From Chara braunii (Eukaryota > Streptophyta > Charophyceae > Charales > Characeae): DNA of 32,471 nucleotides. The DNA is taken from contig BFEA01000192.1 of the NCBI GenBank assembly GCA_003427395.1, positions 8,724-41,194 of the forward strand, given 5' to 3'. Shown here in pieces: positions 14,886-24,809 of the stretch (position 1 is the stretch's first letter; each line of letters opens with the position of its first letter). The notes below the pieces were generated by a model. It ran no database searches, was not told where the DNA came from, and worked only from the letters and a program-made list of their open reading frames with translations. The position numbers and the translations under genes were made by a program.

Positions 14886-16432
14886 GTCGTTGGCGTGTTT
14901 TTTGCAAGTCACACAAGTGCAGCCTCGCCCGCCCGACGGTGTGCGCGCGAGAGGAAGCATAGGTCCTCGTCAGGGTAAGTGGAGCGCGCGGGATATTGAT
15001 GGCAAGGCGCAACTATGCGCTACCTGAGCGTGTGCAGCGTCACGGGTCAGCGGGACGCGCGAAGTTTATTTATATTTTATGTTAAAATTATTGTTGTATT
15101 AAATTTTTGAAGGCATCATCATTTTTTTAATAGTTCGGACGTGACGCCGAGCTTAATCGACGTCACGGCGGTCGAGGACGTTGGGTGCCCGCCTCCCTGC
15201 AGCTGACTTACGGGTGCGGGGCAAAATCTATTTACCTTAATTAGTTTGAAGCGCGGGCCAGGGAGTTCAACGTGCATAAAAGCCGGTGGGTAATCAGCCC
15301 TCGAGGCGGAAAGAAGTCCACGTGGCGGAGACTGTTGTGGGTATATGGCCGGCTAATTGTCTGTTGCAAGGGTGAGTGTGGGCAGGCCCGTTGAGACCAG
15401 CGGGCTGTGTATTAGGCCCCGACAGGGGTTTGAGGGGCTACGGCAGAAGCTCGTCGTCCCCCATGCTGTGGTCCCGGTATGTTGCACATCGTGGCGGAGT
15501 GCGATGCGTTGTGGTTCTGCTCCGTTGAGGTTGTGGGTTGTGAAGGCTATCGTCCCGGGTCTCTTGGGTTTCGCCTACGCCGACTTCTGTGGGGGGTGCC
15601 TGCGGCAACTGGGCGTGGCCAGGCAGGAAGAAGGGGAGGGGTGGGTGTTCCCCTTGGGCTCGCGTGCACAGGTGGAGGCTTTCGACCTGTCCCAACGTGG
15701 CGGGTGTGTTGTGGGTGCAGAAATGAGGCGGTGCACTGGGCTTTCGTTGCATTTTGGGCGAGCTGTGACATCCGGCTATGGGCCGAGGCGGTCGGTACTA
15801 TGTTCGTGCGCACCGTTGCCAGGAGAGTGTGGTTATCTGGTGATATCGAGGGCGCTGTTCGCAGCCGAGCGGGTGGGCAGGTGGTGACGAGCTACGGGCA
15901 GCGAGGGAAAGTGAATTTTGGCAGGGAAGGGCGCCGGGTGTGTACGGTGGAGGGACGGCGAGCTCGCTCTGCGGTGGGCGGACTTGGGCGAAGAGAGGAA
16001 GGCGAGGATGTGAGACGGAGTGAGGTGCTGAAGGGAGGAATGAACCCGGACGGGCATTTGCGCTGGGTGCGTACACAGAAGGGAAGGGTGAAGCACCAAG
16101 GCAGCGTAGGAAGAAAGCGGGAGGGCAGCAAAGAAAAGGCGGCCAGACAAGGGCTGAATCAGGATGGCTTACCTATCACGCACATGCAGAAGAATGGGAG
16201 CGGGCGATGGTAGGGATAAACAAGAATGAGCGAAAGCAAAAGAAGTGAGGGGGCCGTTGCTCTGAGGTACCAAGGGAGAGATAGTGAGGCGAGGTAAGGA
16301 AGGGGAAGAAAATTGCCAAAGGAAAGGATGTGGCCAATGAAGAGGAAATGAACCTGGTCGGCGTATCGTGCTAGGTACATCTGGAGGTAAGTATGGAGGA
16401 AACGAAGATGACGGAGGCGGAAGGGAGAAAAA

Positions 16433-16750
16433 ATATCCTAGTCGTTTCTCGGTATTTTTCTGCGAGAGAAAGTGCTAGTCCATAGTTTTTGGGGATGGCG
16501 AACAGAAATATGGAGTTAGAATTAGAAGAAGGTTAGGAAAAAGGGAGTTAGAGGAGAAAAGCATTGCGCGAAAATATGGCGGAGGGAGAAAAAGAGAGGA
16601 ACAAACTTGTAATAAATCGGTCATTTCTTGGCCGGTTTCTGCGATCTGAGATGCTAATCGGGGGTTTTCGGGACTGGCCACCCCGAATCCGAGGTTAGAT
16701 TTAAAAGAAGGGGGTTAGTTTATGTGCTGTAAAAAAATTGTGTTGCGCGA
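16433..16750. repeat. Diverged ~140-bp tandem duplication inside R
   Basis: 16433-16568 and 16614-16750 align in order: TCGTTTCT/TCATTTCT, TGCGA, GTTTTTGGGG/GTTTTCGGG, GTTAGA then GAAGAAGG, GGGAGTTAG/GGGGTTAG, and a shared TTGCGCG end. Copy 2 of R has the same duplication (28691-28984) but lacks about 20 bases after TAGTTTTTGG, so the two R copies differ by at least one clear indel. Confidence 0.65.
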
Positions 16751-16973
16751 CAGGCGTCGAGGGAAGTGGGATATGGGAAGAACAGGGCGTTAGTGTGTTA
16801 GTTCGATCTTCGAAAGAATTGAGGGAAGAGAGGATTGTGGGGTCCTGAGCTGAGGCAGGGTAGGTAGCAATGGTAGAGCCAACGTAGGATGGGCGATATG
16901 ACCGGTATGTGTTTGAAAGGGATGCGTGTTGCAAAACAAAATGTATCTGGCCGCATTCAAGCGGGAGATTCAT
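16701..16973 (-). other. 90-codon ORF present in both R copies, probably not selected
   Basis: ATG-initiated frame MNLPLECGQIH...HKLTPFF of identical length in R copy 2 (28936-29208). Comparing the two, I see about eleven amino-acid differences over 90 codons, nearly all from single transitions that change the residue. That is the pattern of neutral drift, so shared length reflects recent duplication. No domain recognised. Confidence 0.2.
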
Positions 16974-17171
16974 TCTGAATTTAAGGACCTGTGTGAGATT
17001 GGATATTTACCTGGCGGTAGTCTGTACCGTGCGTATGAACGTGGATGAGAGAGAACAGGTGATAGAATGGGCCCTAGGAGAAAAGAGTCGTGCGCGGAGC
17101 CACGGCGGGATGAAAGAAGTGGGCGACTATGTTCGGTCGAATGACAGATAGCTGGAGGGGCAAGCGGAATG

Positions 17172-17182
17172 CACACACACAC

Positions 17183-17231
<49 letters not shown>
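17172..17231. repeat. (AC)n-(AG)n microsatellite within R
   Basis: About six AC units, then AT, then more than 20 AG units. R copy 2 has the same compound tract at 29408-29452 but shorter, with two AC units. On the minus strand it forms a CT-rich tract inside a putative intron from AAG/GTAAGT (17253) to CCCCTCCAG (about 17156). Confidence 0.9.
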
Positions 17232-17232
<1 letters not shown>

Positions 17233-17253
17233 GGAGCGAAGGAAGCACTTACC

Positions 17254-17360
17254 TTGATGACTGGTAGTGCCGCAATGGCCAGGAGTCGAGCCACGGTGCC
17301 GAACTGCGCCTTAATATGGCCGATGTGCAGGGCCAGGTTCGCATGGTAAAAGGAGGGTAG
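17254..17360 (-). other. Coding-like minus-strand segment ending at a donor
   Basis: Minus-strand translation reads FYHANLALHIGHIKAQFG then TVARLLAIAALPVIK and stops exactly at AAG/GTAAGT (donor at 17253). Joining across the microsatellite to CCCCTCCAG continues as LSVIRPNIVAHFFHPAV before a stop. The amphipathic pattern suggests a helix. R copy 2 has the same donor, but with changes in the coding-like part (HIGQV...). A decayed exon is possible; function unknown. Confidence 0.22.
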
Positions 17361-17518
17361 TTACGAGGTAGAGGCGAGCGAAAGGGGAGGCACGTACCTG
17401 GTCTCCTCCACGGAGGAGACTCGATCTTAGCCTACATGATCGAGGAGCCCGGCGTGAGCACAAGCTGAGCAGAGAAAGAGTGGGTGCGCCCGCCCAGGTT
17501 CATTCAATTATGCTCATC

Positions 17519-17565
17519 CTAAGGATGGGAGAATTGTAAAGTTAGCCACAGGATCGGAGACTTAC
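17519..17565 (-). other. Candidate 47-nt intron, R copy 1
   Basis: On the minus strand: AACAG/GTAAGT, then GGCTAACTTTAC (branch-like CTAAC), then ATTCTCCCATCCTTAG/GATGAGC. All canonical elements are present in only 47 nt. R copy 2 keeps the identical structure at 29749-29795, and a related 49-nt version occurs at 92-140. The exon to its left (17566-17793 on plus coordinates) starts after TCTTTTTGCAG and is open throughout. Confidence 0.4.
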
Positions 17566-17793
17566 CTGTTGGTTGGTGCACGATGAGCTAGTCGGGGGGA
17601 GGGACGTGTGGGTTTGGTTCGAATGGCGACCAGATACATTGGAGCTGGAGCAAGAACGGAAGCAGGAAAAACGTGCAGAGAACGAGGCATGCCCACCTGA
17701 CCGAAGAGGCTGACTGTGTGCACCAGAGGGAAGGAGGATGAAGACAAGGGAAGGTGAGGGCAATATTGTCTGTGGATTAGCAAGAAGGGCAGC
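17566..17793 (-). other. Possible 228-nt exon, R copy 1 (unrecognised)
   Basis: Bounded by a strong acceptor (CTGTCTTTTTGCAG, minus strand, ending at 17794) and the GTAAGT donor of the 47-nt intron. Two frames are open across it; one reads LPFLLIHRQYCPHLPLSSSS and GQVGMPRSLHVFPASVLAPA, the other is Ser-rich. Copy 2 (29796-30037) keeps boundaries and frame with a small insertion near the donor. After splicing either frame stops within a few codons, so a coding role is doubtful; a spliced non-coding RNA is equally possible. Confidence 0.25.
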
Positions 17794-17920
17794 TGCAAAA
17801 AGACAGGAGTAGCTGATTAGCTGGGGAGTTGCTCGTTATACAGGACAGCTAGCAGCAGGCGAGCGGCATGATAGAAATTGGCCGCCGCCTGATCCAACCA
17901 ACTGGGGCGCAGCCACCTTT

Positions 17921-18103
17921 TCATACGGAGTAATGGGATTCCAACTATGGGACGGCGGCACTTGCCTGTTGACTGGTGAGCTGCGCTTGCATGGTCGACC
18001 ATATCACAGTATTTGCTCCACTATGGAAAGGGAAGAGACCGTAGCCTTGATCCGCGACTCGTGCCTGGAGCCGTAACCCGTGCGTTTCGGGGTGCGGAAC
18101 TCC
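17921..18103 (-). pseudogene. Conserved minus-strand coding remnant, R copy 1
   Basis: Translation includes LQARVADQGYGLFPFHSGAN, TVIW and MQAQLTSQQAS, then VP followed by TAG at 17945-17947 and LESHYSV before a stop at 17921-17923. R copy 2 (30166-30348) has the same frame with CAG in place of that TAG. The Gln-rich helix-like segment recalls N-terminal parts of retroelement Gag proteins, but this is impression only. The CAG to TAG transition shows copy 1 is the more decayed. Confidence 0.35.
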
Positions 18104-18306
18104 TCAGAGTAGTGATGTGGTTCGGCAAAAGGGATATTGCTGCGATCTGGAGGCTCGTCGGAGTGTCATTATTCTACAGTTTGACTGCAGTCTGACCACT
18201 TTACTGCGATCCTTGGCTACCGTTGCAGGGCCCTCAGGCGTATCCATATATTAAGGCCCTCTCTTGAGAATTGAGTCAGTCTCCCTCCTGTATCTCGAGA
18301 CTCTGA

Positions 18307-18745
18307 AACCCCTTCTTCTGCCCTTCTTAATCTCAATTTAATCCTGGTTACGAGGGGAAGGCGGCAGGCGGGATTGCAACCCGTAGGACCGCAGCAAGAC
18401 TCTGTGGGGTGTCATCCCACCGATTGTGGGAGCTCTGCCGGAACTCAGGAGGAGTTCTGGAGGCAGGGAACTGGGCGGTAACTTCCTGATCCCCTTTATG
18501 AACCCAGCTATAACCCCTATTTGTGTTACTTTCAGCATGTTGACTGAGTATTTTTGCATCCAAATATATTTTGACTTTCAATTTGACTTTCAGGACACAA
18601 TCCAGACTAAGTAAAGGAATGATTGTGCAAAGTCGGTTTCAGTTTTATTGTTTGACTGAAAGCAGATTGTAAAAAGTGATTGCATCTGGGAAAGGGCAGG
18701 ATGGGAAGCAATTTTTGCATGAGGCTTGACTAGGTTATTAAGGCT
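18307..18745. other. Unassigned; one short hairpin
   Basis: Begins where R copy 1 ends. GAACTC/AGGAG/GAGTTC near 18440-18456 is a perfect hairpin, and CCCAC/CGATT/GTGGG lies just upstream (about 18416-18430). GGGATTGCAACCC near 18371 looks like a mutated T arm but no tRNA fold fits. No gene recognised. Confidence 0.35.
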
Positions 18746-19620
18746 GGGAGATCCCCATAAGTTTGGGGAGACCCAGTGCTTTGTTTATTGTGTAAAGCAT
18801 CAGACCATTCTATAAGTTTAGGTGGTTTGATTGCTCTGGAGGTTGGGAAGTCCCCATAAGTTTGGGGAAACCTAGTGTTGTGGATTTGCATTAAGAATCG
18901 GATCATTCTATAAGTTTAGGTGATCTGGTTGCTTAGACTTGTGAGGGCTGATTGTGATTGACTTTTTCAGGGACCAAGTGCATTCTGTAAGTTCAGGGGT
19001 CTTGGTTGCCTTGTTTATTTTGGGTTTTTTCTCTGTTTATTTTGTTCTGAACGAGGAGGTCTAATCCATTCTATAAGTTTAGGTGGATAGCCTCTTCCTG
19101 TTTTATTCTGGGGAAATAAACTTGACAGATGGCAAACCATTTTATACGTTAAGGTGGTCTAGCCCAATGCCACACACATATTGGATCAGAGAGGAAAGAA
19201 CCGGGCAGAGAGCCAGACTGTTCTGTAAGTTTAGGTGGTCTGACTCAAAGCCTCGCACATGCTGGAACCCAAAGGTTATTATTTGGTTATATTCAATTAC
19301 TATTTTATTTAAGAAAAAGGTAGTCATACTATTTTATAAGTTTAGGTAGTCTGAGTATAGCTTATCAAAGTCTGAAGAGAGTATAATTAAGAGTATAACT
19401 GATGGTAAGATGGGACAGGCTGAACTTAAGTCAGTTCAGTCTTATGCAGCCTTAGAAAACAAAGGGAAGACAAATATAAATAACTTGGATACTTAAACAG
19501 TTCACGGCGACTAGGATGGCCTAGTCATATGCCCAAAGAAGAGAAAAGTTGTTGTGCCCTCTCTTTTGTGTATACTCTTTGGCTAAGTTAGACACTTTCC
19601 ATAAGTTTGGGTGGTCTGAC
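18746..19620 (+). repeat. Array of ten hairpins with constant loop and covarying stems
   Basis: Ten units, irregularly spaced (about 45-250 bases apart), share a loop of the type TTCTATAAGTTTAGG or CCATAAGTTTGG. Stems differ but remain paired: TCCCC/GGGGA (18752-18769 and 18851-18868), CAGACCA/TGGTTTG (18801-18829), GATCA/TGATC (18901-18925), ACCAAG/CTTGGT (18973-19006), ATCCA/TGGAT with outer GAGG/CCTC (19056-19094), ACCA/TGGT with outer GGC/GCC (19131-19164), CAGAC/GTCTG (19214-19242), ACTA/TAGT plus TCA/TGA (19324-19354), TTAGAC/GTCTGA (19588-19619). Compensatory change in so many units argues for maintained hairpins. No ORF. Sense strand is unknown; the plus strand is used because the loop reads consistently. 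Confidence 0.85.
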
Positions 19621-19847
19621 TTTATGCCCTATGTAAGCTGGGTATAAAGGGATAAATCATTGAAAGACTACGAAGTATTGTTTGTCTGAGTTTCAGTTTG
19701 ATAGATAGTTGTTTTAGATGTTCGCCACGTGCTAGAGCCATAGGAGTTAGTTTCAATTCCTTCATTTTCTGAGTTAAGTTTATTTTTACTTACATCGATT
19801 TCTGCAATTCTAGGATCTTTTGTTATACTAGGTCTTGTATAAATCTT

Positions 19848-20383
19848 GGTAAGCCACTTTTTCTACGGGAAGCGCTGCCGGAATTTCTACAAAACCAGGG
19901 AGTTTGTCAGATTTTGCCTTTTCAAAAGTTCAATTTGTCTGACTTTTTTACTTAGTAAAAATATGAAGAGTCCCATTTTTTAAAGGGAGTGATGCCCAAA
20001 TTTTTGCTAATTCAGGGAGTTAGATAAAATTGGATTTTGGGAAGTCGAAACCATTTTAGATTCTGAACTTGACTTTGTATAAATTTTGGTAAGCTACTTC
20101 CTCTACGGGAAGTGCTGCCAAAATTTCTACAAATCCAAGGAATTAGTCAAAACTTGACTTTTCAAAAATCCAACTTGTCTGATTTTCATATATGGCTTAG
20201 TAAAAATTTGGGAAGTCTCATTTTCTAAAGGGAGTGCCGCCCAAATTTTTGCTAATTTAGGCAGTTGGACAAAAAATGGACTTTGGAAAGTCGAAGACTA
20301 TTTTTGTTTTCATATCAGGATGATATAGATTCTGGAAAGACACTTTTCCTACGGGAAGCGCTGCCGAAATTTTCTTAGTTTAG
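19848..20383 (+). repeat. ~120-bp tandem array, five units in alternating types
   Basis: Units start at about 19848, 19964, 20088, 20211 and 20332. Units 1, 3 and 5 share CTACGGGAAG(C/T)GCTGCC then AATTTCTAC; units 2 and 4 share AAAGGGAGTG(A/C)(T/C)GCCCAAATTTTTGC, so the larger period is about 240 bp. Unit 3 has a perfect stem ACTTCC/TCTACG/GGAAGT (20096-20113). The GGAAGCGCTGCCG...AATTT core also characterises the 54-bp array at 11.2 kb. Confidence 0.8.
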
Positions 20384-21647
20384 AGGAGATAGATTATATC
20401 TTGACAGGTGGTGATTCTGGCGATCCACTCTGTATGGGGGAGATTCTGCCATAGGTCTCCCTTTCTTTGGGCACTTAGGAGAGTCGTGAGTGGGGACTTG
20501 TTATGAGGATGTGATCTCCATACATTGACGATTTAGCTTGGACATTGACCTGTCTTATGAAACATGCCTTCTTTGGACATTCCATCCAGGATTTGGACTA
20601 GCTTCAGCTTGATCCTAAGAGGATCATCTTCTGTTATCACTGATAACAGGTCGATTGGTTGATCGCTGACTTGTCGGCTCACGACACAACTTTGCTTAGA
20701 CCTGTACCTCAACTTGATTGCCTTAGCTCTGAGACTTGATATGTTTCTTTGAGAGTTTTAACCGACTTTCTTTTAAATGACCATTATAAAAAATTTAGGA
20801 GATTTATGGAAAGATAGACCATTAATGAGGCCTGATTGTGTGAGGCGTGATATGAGTTACAGGGAACAGTAAAGTTGACCACATTGGTGTATGGCAATGT
20901 GGCTATTGTGTGTGTTTGTGTTTTATGCAGGTTAGTATTTTGGAGCTTAATATATGGGCCATACTTTGGAGGCAGTGAGAATGACAACCATATCACGCAC
21001 GATCTGCATACCTGATGGGTTTATGTTTCCCTTTCCTTTGTTGTTATCTCGAGTCCTAATTGGATACATGAGTGTTGGTTGTTTATTTATTTACTGATTG
21101 ATTTTACTTATTAATTTTGATAGTTGAACGTTGTAGTCCGTGGCAGCCGTCAAAGTCAAACCCGTTGAGTTCTTTCCAGACCCTCGATAATGGAGTTGGT
21201 CTCCAGGGCAATAAGAAACGATTGCCACCACAGGTACGAGTCTGTGTACCACCCACTCTCCGCAGGGTGCAGAAGAGGGTGTGGTTCTCAACCGCACTTG
21301 CCGGTTGTCCAGCGTCGAGAGATTAACTCTAAAGGCGCGTGTCAGCCGACACTTGAGTGTCGAACACGACCCGCGAGACGAACGAGGATCGCATGATTAT
21401 GGGTACTACATATTACGTCATCATTGCGATCGCTTGCGTACGCTTGCATTGCGAATTGATACGAGTTAGCCCTACGTCTGCGCGATTTTATACTAGGTTC
21501 CGAGCGCGATGCCCATCCGATTTTCGCATATGAAAGTTATGGGATGGCTACCAAGGGACTATGATTGTTGTTGCGTTGTTTGAAGTGTGTGTGTGTTTTA
21601 TTTTTTTATGTTCTTTATAGTGGTGTGTGCGTGGTGCGTAGGATGTG
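20384..21647. other. Unassigned, with perfect hairpins
   Basis: GATCCT/AAG/AGGATC (20611-20625) and CTGTTATCA/C/TGATAACAG (20631-20649) stand side by side, and GGGAGA...TCTCCC lies near 20437-20461. CCACCACAG/GTACGAG near 21235 is donor-like. No ORF of substance. Confidence 0.4.
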
Positions 21648-21951
21648 TCCTAGCCGACCGGCGTCAAGTCGCGCTTGGGATCTCAGCCCCCCAAGATGCC
21701 AGCTCTCAGGAGGGTTCGATAGAGGCGTAATACCGCGCGTACCCCCTATGCTAGATCGAACGAGAAACGCCCTCGGCTGGTCCACCTCTACGATTGCAGC
21801 TGATTACCTTTCGTACTGTGGACTGGTAGCTCGGCGGGGATATGCCCACCGAAGGGAGGTGACAACTCCCGTAAGGTGGAGGTAAGTCGTGCCTCGGGTA
21901 TGGCTGGCGAGAGGCATGGCTGGTGCACTCGGCTGGGGCGGCTTGCGGAAG
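21648..21951 (+). repeat. Q module, copy 2 (candidate structured RNA)
   Basis: Homologue of 14586-14885. The first stem is CTTGGG/CCCAAG (21674-21679 with 21690-21695), where copy 1 has CTTAGG/CCTAAG. The second is CTGGTCCAC/GTGGACTGG (21777-21785 with 21818-21826), where copy 1 has CTGACCCAC/GTGGGTCAG. Three base pairs are replaced by different Watson-Crick pairs and two become G-U wobbles. A further hairpin, CCACC...GGTGG enclosing GGGAG/CTCCC (about 21846-21880), corresponds to a weaker pairing in copy 1. Followed by GGAGGTAAGTC, a good donor, at about 21881. Confidence 0.7.
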
Positions 21952-23808
21952 ATCCATGTATATTCGCGACGAGGATTAAACCAACTCCTTAGTGACGAGG
22001 CCGGGAGGGTCCCTCGCTGCCCTGTGCGGTGCCGGACCTATGCGCTCGACAGGTGGCGTCGTTGTCGGGGATAACGGTTGCCTGCTGTTGTCCCTGGTGG
22101 AACGACATCCGAGTATGACAAAGTGAGAAATAGGCAAAAGGAGAAACTTTCTTTGGACGTATATGGTTGATTGCCTGATACCTTGACCATTGTTGAAGAT
22201 GTCTTAAAGACTGTGGCCTAAGTGTGAAGTGCTTATTATAAGAGGTCCAGCTGAGCCGCCTTCCCCTGGTCGATAGAGCCTCGCTTTTGAGGAGGTATAT
22301 GAGCGACACGGAGGAGGGATGACTGATAAGCGCGAAGTGAGGAGTTTATTGACAAAAATCTTTCCTTGAGTTGAGGTTGAACTATGATGTAATACATACT
22401 ACGATGAATGTTGTACCTGGACTCATTGATAGTATTAGTTGGCGATGGGGTGAGTCACTTGGAACTTGTCTAGTTCTAGCTATCGATAAAGCTAAAGAAA
22501 TAGTTATTACTTGATTAGCGGTGTGGCTAGTCCGAAGAGAGACTTATATATATATATATTTGTTTTTTATGACAATTTTTTTATCTGATTGTTGTCATAT
22601 ATGTGTTTTTCTGTATTTTGTATGATATATGTTTGACGACGTATGTATGGATTGTCTTTCAGAGAGGACATAGACTTTGCATGAACGATATCTTGCATGG
22701 GACCAGAGATGAATGGGGTGACTCTTCCTCAAGGGAGTAAGTTAGCGTGTACAAGTTGTCCTCAGTGGAAGTGCATTCTTGTATTGTTACTCCCTTACTA
22801 AGACTTAAAAAAGCAGTTATCAGTCCCAAGAATGATAATGAGACCCACGCCGGAATTATGTTCTTGCTCCATTAGTGGGGTGTCGTATTTCCTATGATAA
22901 GAGAGTAACTACATTATCTGTTCAGAGAAGAGGAAGGGGCTTGTTAATTCACCGAAACTGTAATGACCAAGTGAAACAGCTACTGCTTAGTGAGAGCGGT
23001 TCTAGAGTAGCGCGACCTAAGCTCGTCCCACATTAAGCAGGGCCACCATATTTGTAAGGGCGCGAATTCGCTATTCATTGCCTTGATAGGTATGAATGGG
23101 GTTGTCCATCTGAACATTATTAGGCTCAGTGAGATGCAAGCGCTAGAATCAGAGAGGGCTACAGTGAGGCTTGATCTTTAGAGCGGAGCTCAAGAGTCAA
23201 GATGTTATCTTGTGAGGATTACACCGCCCCTCTGTAATATATGCTTTGCTTAAGAGTTGATGGGGTAACAATTTTATCATGTTACTTACTCATTGCGAGT
23301 CTTATTTTTGCCTTATAGAATATGGAATACGTTATCGAGAGTTATCCTGTTATATGACTGACAGTTGAGTTGGTGACATATTGTTGTTTATAAAGCATAT
23401 TGTGCCCTTTAGTTACAACCCTTGCCATTAAGTTGTGCTTATTATGTTGTGATTATTGTTATGAGTATATATTATTTATCACGGGTTGTACTGCATTTTG
23501 GATTCATGTTTGGAGTATCCACCTATATGGTACAAGTATTTTGTATTTCTCCTTGATAATGGCAGTGATAATTGGTTAATGCCCAAGTTATGATTTGAGG
23601 GTTTTATTATTGAATATTTATGTCTTATTTCAGATGGATATTTATTTAAAGACTCTCTTCGGTATTGCCGCTGTTCTAAATAGGTTCATTTGTGGGCCCT
23701 CATGATAAGTGTCGGGGTTATCTAATAGGGTATATTCTATTTTTGACTTAGATATGCAACTCCTCTCGAGTCTCGACCCTAACACCGCTTGTTGTTGTTC
23801 AACAGGTG
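21952..23808. other. Long leader-like interval without genes
   Basis: AT-moderate, with (TA)n near 22548-22559 and no ORF above 110 codons that shows protein character. Ends with CTTGTTGTTGTTCAACAG/GTG just before the gag ATG, a plausible 3' splice site. Confidence 0.4.
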
Positions 23809-24756
23809 ATGGGGTCGAGGGAGCTCGAGATGGAAGACTCTCAAGGGAAGATTGGGGTCGAGGAACTTGCCTACCTGCTAGGTGTGCGGGATTGGGAGTG
23901 AGACAACCTGTCCAAGGTTGAGATTGACTTCTTCAAGGGCTATCATGTTTCTGACTTCCTTGATAAGTTTCAACAGATAGCATCCCACTGCAAGTGGAAT
24001 GAGGAGCAGATGCTAAAAGAGGTTGTGAAGTATATACATATAAGCTTGAAGGAGGAATTAAGTGGACTGGTTAGAAAAGCGGGGTCATCATGGAGGAAGT
24101 TCTATGATGACATGTGGAATAAATATCGGCTAGGTGAGGAACAACTGACCAAAGATGATCTTGAGAAGATAGATCGATATAGTTATGTGTAAGTAAGGCA
24201 CTTCATGGCGGAGTATGAGCGTGCATCGTGCAAGGACTGGGCGTTGTCTGAACATGACAAGTATTTTGTCTTCCTCATGAACTTCACGTATGCCGAGCAG
24301 CGAGATTTGATCCGTGGGATAGAAGGGAAAATCATATGGGACAAAATACGAGAAAATTTTGTAGAAGGTGATTTCGATCAACACCTCTTTCATACTCTGC
24401 AGGAAGTGAGAAAAACAAAGGAGATGCTGGATTATGAGAAGAGTGGGTTTGACAAAAGGGCAAATGACCTTGTAGCGGGCGCCTCTGACGGTATGAGAGG
24501 TGAATTTCAGGATAAAGTCGTTAATCGAAATCATAGATGGAACAAAGAGAAAAAAATAGAGTCATGTGTTGAGAGAAAAGAGGTGCAGGGTAGAGTGAGG
24601 AATGCTTCCACTCATACCTGTGAGAGGATGTTTGACGCTCCAAGCGAGGAGGGAACAGAAGAGCGAAGAGTTCAGGTAGAAGTTGGTAAAACCTGCCGAC
24701 CGCTGCGGTTTATCCTAATAAGGAGTGTGATGACAAGGGAATATCGTCAGTTGTAA
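23809..24756 (+). pseudogene. gag: Second retrotransposon Gag, broken by two stops
   Basis: From ATG at 23809 one frame reads IGVEELAYLLGVRDWE, TGA (23899-23901), DNLSKVEIDFFKGYHVSDFL, then KEELSGLVRKAGSSWRKFYD and a basic-acidic tail, TAA (24190-24192), and on through MAEYERASCKDWALSEHDK and LHTLQEVRKTKEM to a stop at 24754-24756. The pattern (FF-GYHVSDFLDKFQ, then WRKFYDDMWNKY) is that of the helical capsid domain of plant-type LTR-retrotransposon Gag. Two in-frame stops without loss of frame show decay by point mutation. It lies between the two R copies, in the plus orientation, 5.5 kb from the end of R copy 1. It is clearly a different family from the 7-9 kb Gag. Confidence 0.65.
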
Positions 24757-24809
24757 GTCGAACCAGTTGAAGGAATAGAAGAGGGCGAGAACAGTGGGCA
24801 AGGATGATA

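Larger units (their letters stand above)
14890..18306. repeat. R repeat, copy 1 (3.4 kb, family unknown)
   Basis: Direct copy of 27159-30557. It starts TTGGCGTGTTTTTTGCAAG and ends CTCGAGACTCTGA in both copies, with unrelated sequence outside. In a sampled stretch of about 135 bases (17360-17495) I count five differences, all transitions. Contents left to right: an AT-rich block (15060-15130), a GC-rich half with open but unconvincing plus frames, an internal duplication, an (AC)n(AG)n microsatellite, and minus-strand coding/splice-like segments. It could be a very long LTR, with CATAAAAG at 15275 as a TATA-like element, or an unclassified DNA element; the ends lack TG...CA and no target-site duplication was seen. 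Confidence 0.85.

Noticed and set aside
15357-16213. Long plus-strand ORFs in R (176 and 244 codons) with a counterpart in R copy 2
   Set aside because: GC-rich, overlapping frames with no motif; copy 2 starts later and ends differently after indels, so shared openness reflects recent duplication and composition.
16701-16973. 90-codon ORF of equal length in both R copies as a conserved gene
   Set aside because: Nearly all differences between the copies change the amino acid, which is not purifying selection.
14890-18306. R as a Helitron
   Set aside because: The minus strand starts TC but its 3' end is CGCCAA, not CTRR, with no suitable terminal hairpin, and no Rep/helicase sequence.
18353-18450. 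Minus-strand tRNA gene
   Set aside because: The T-arm-like GGGTTGCAATCCC has the loop centre altered (GC for CG), and acceptor and D-arm pairings fail.
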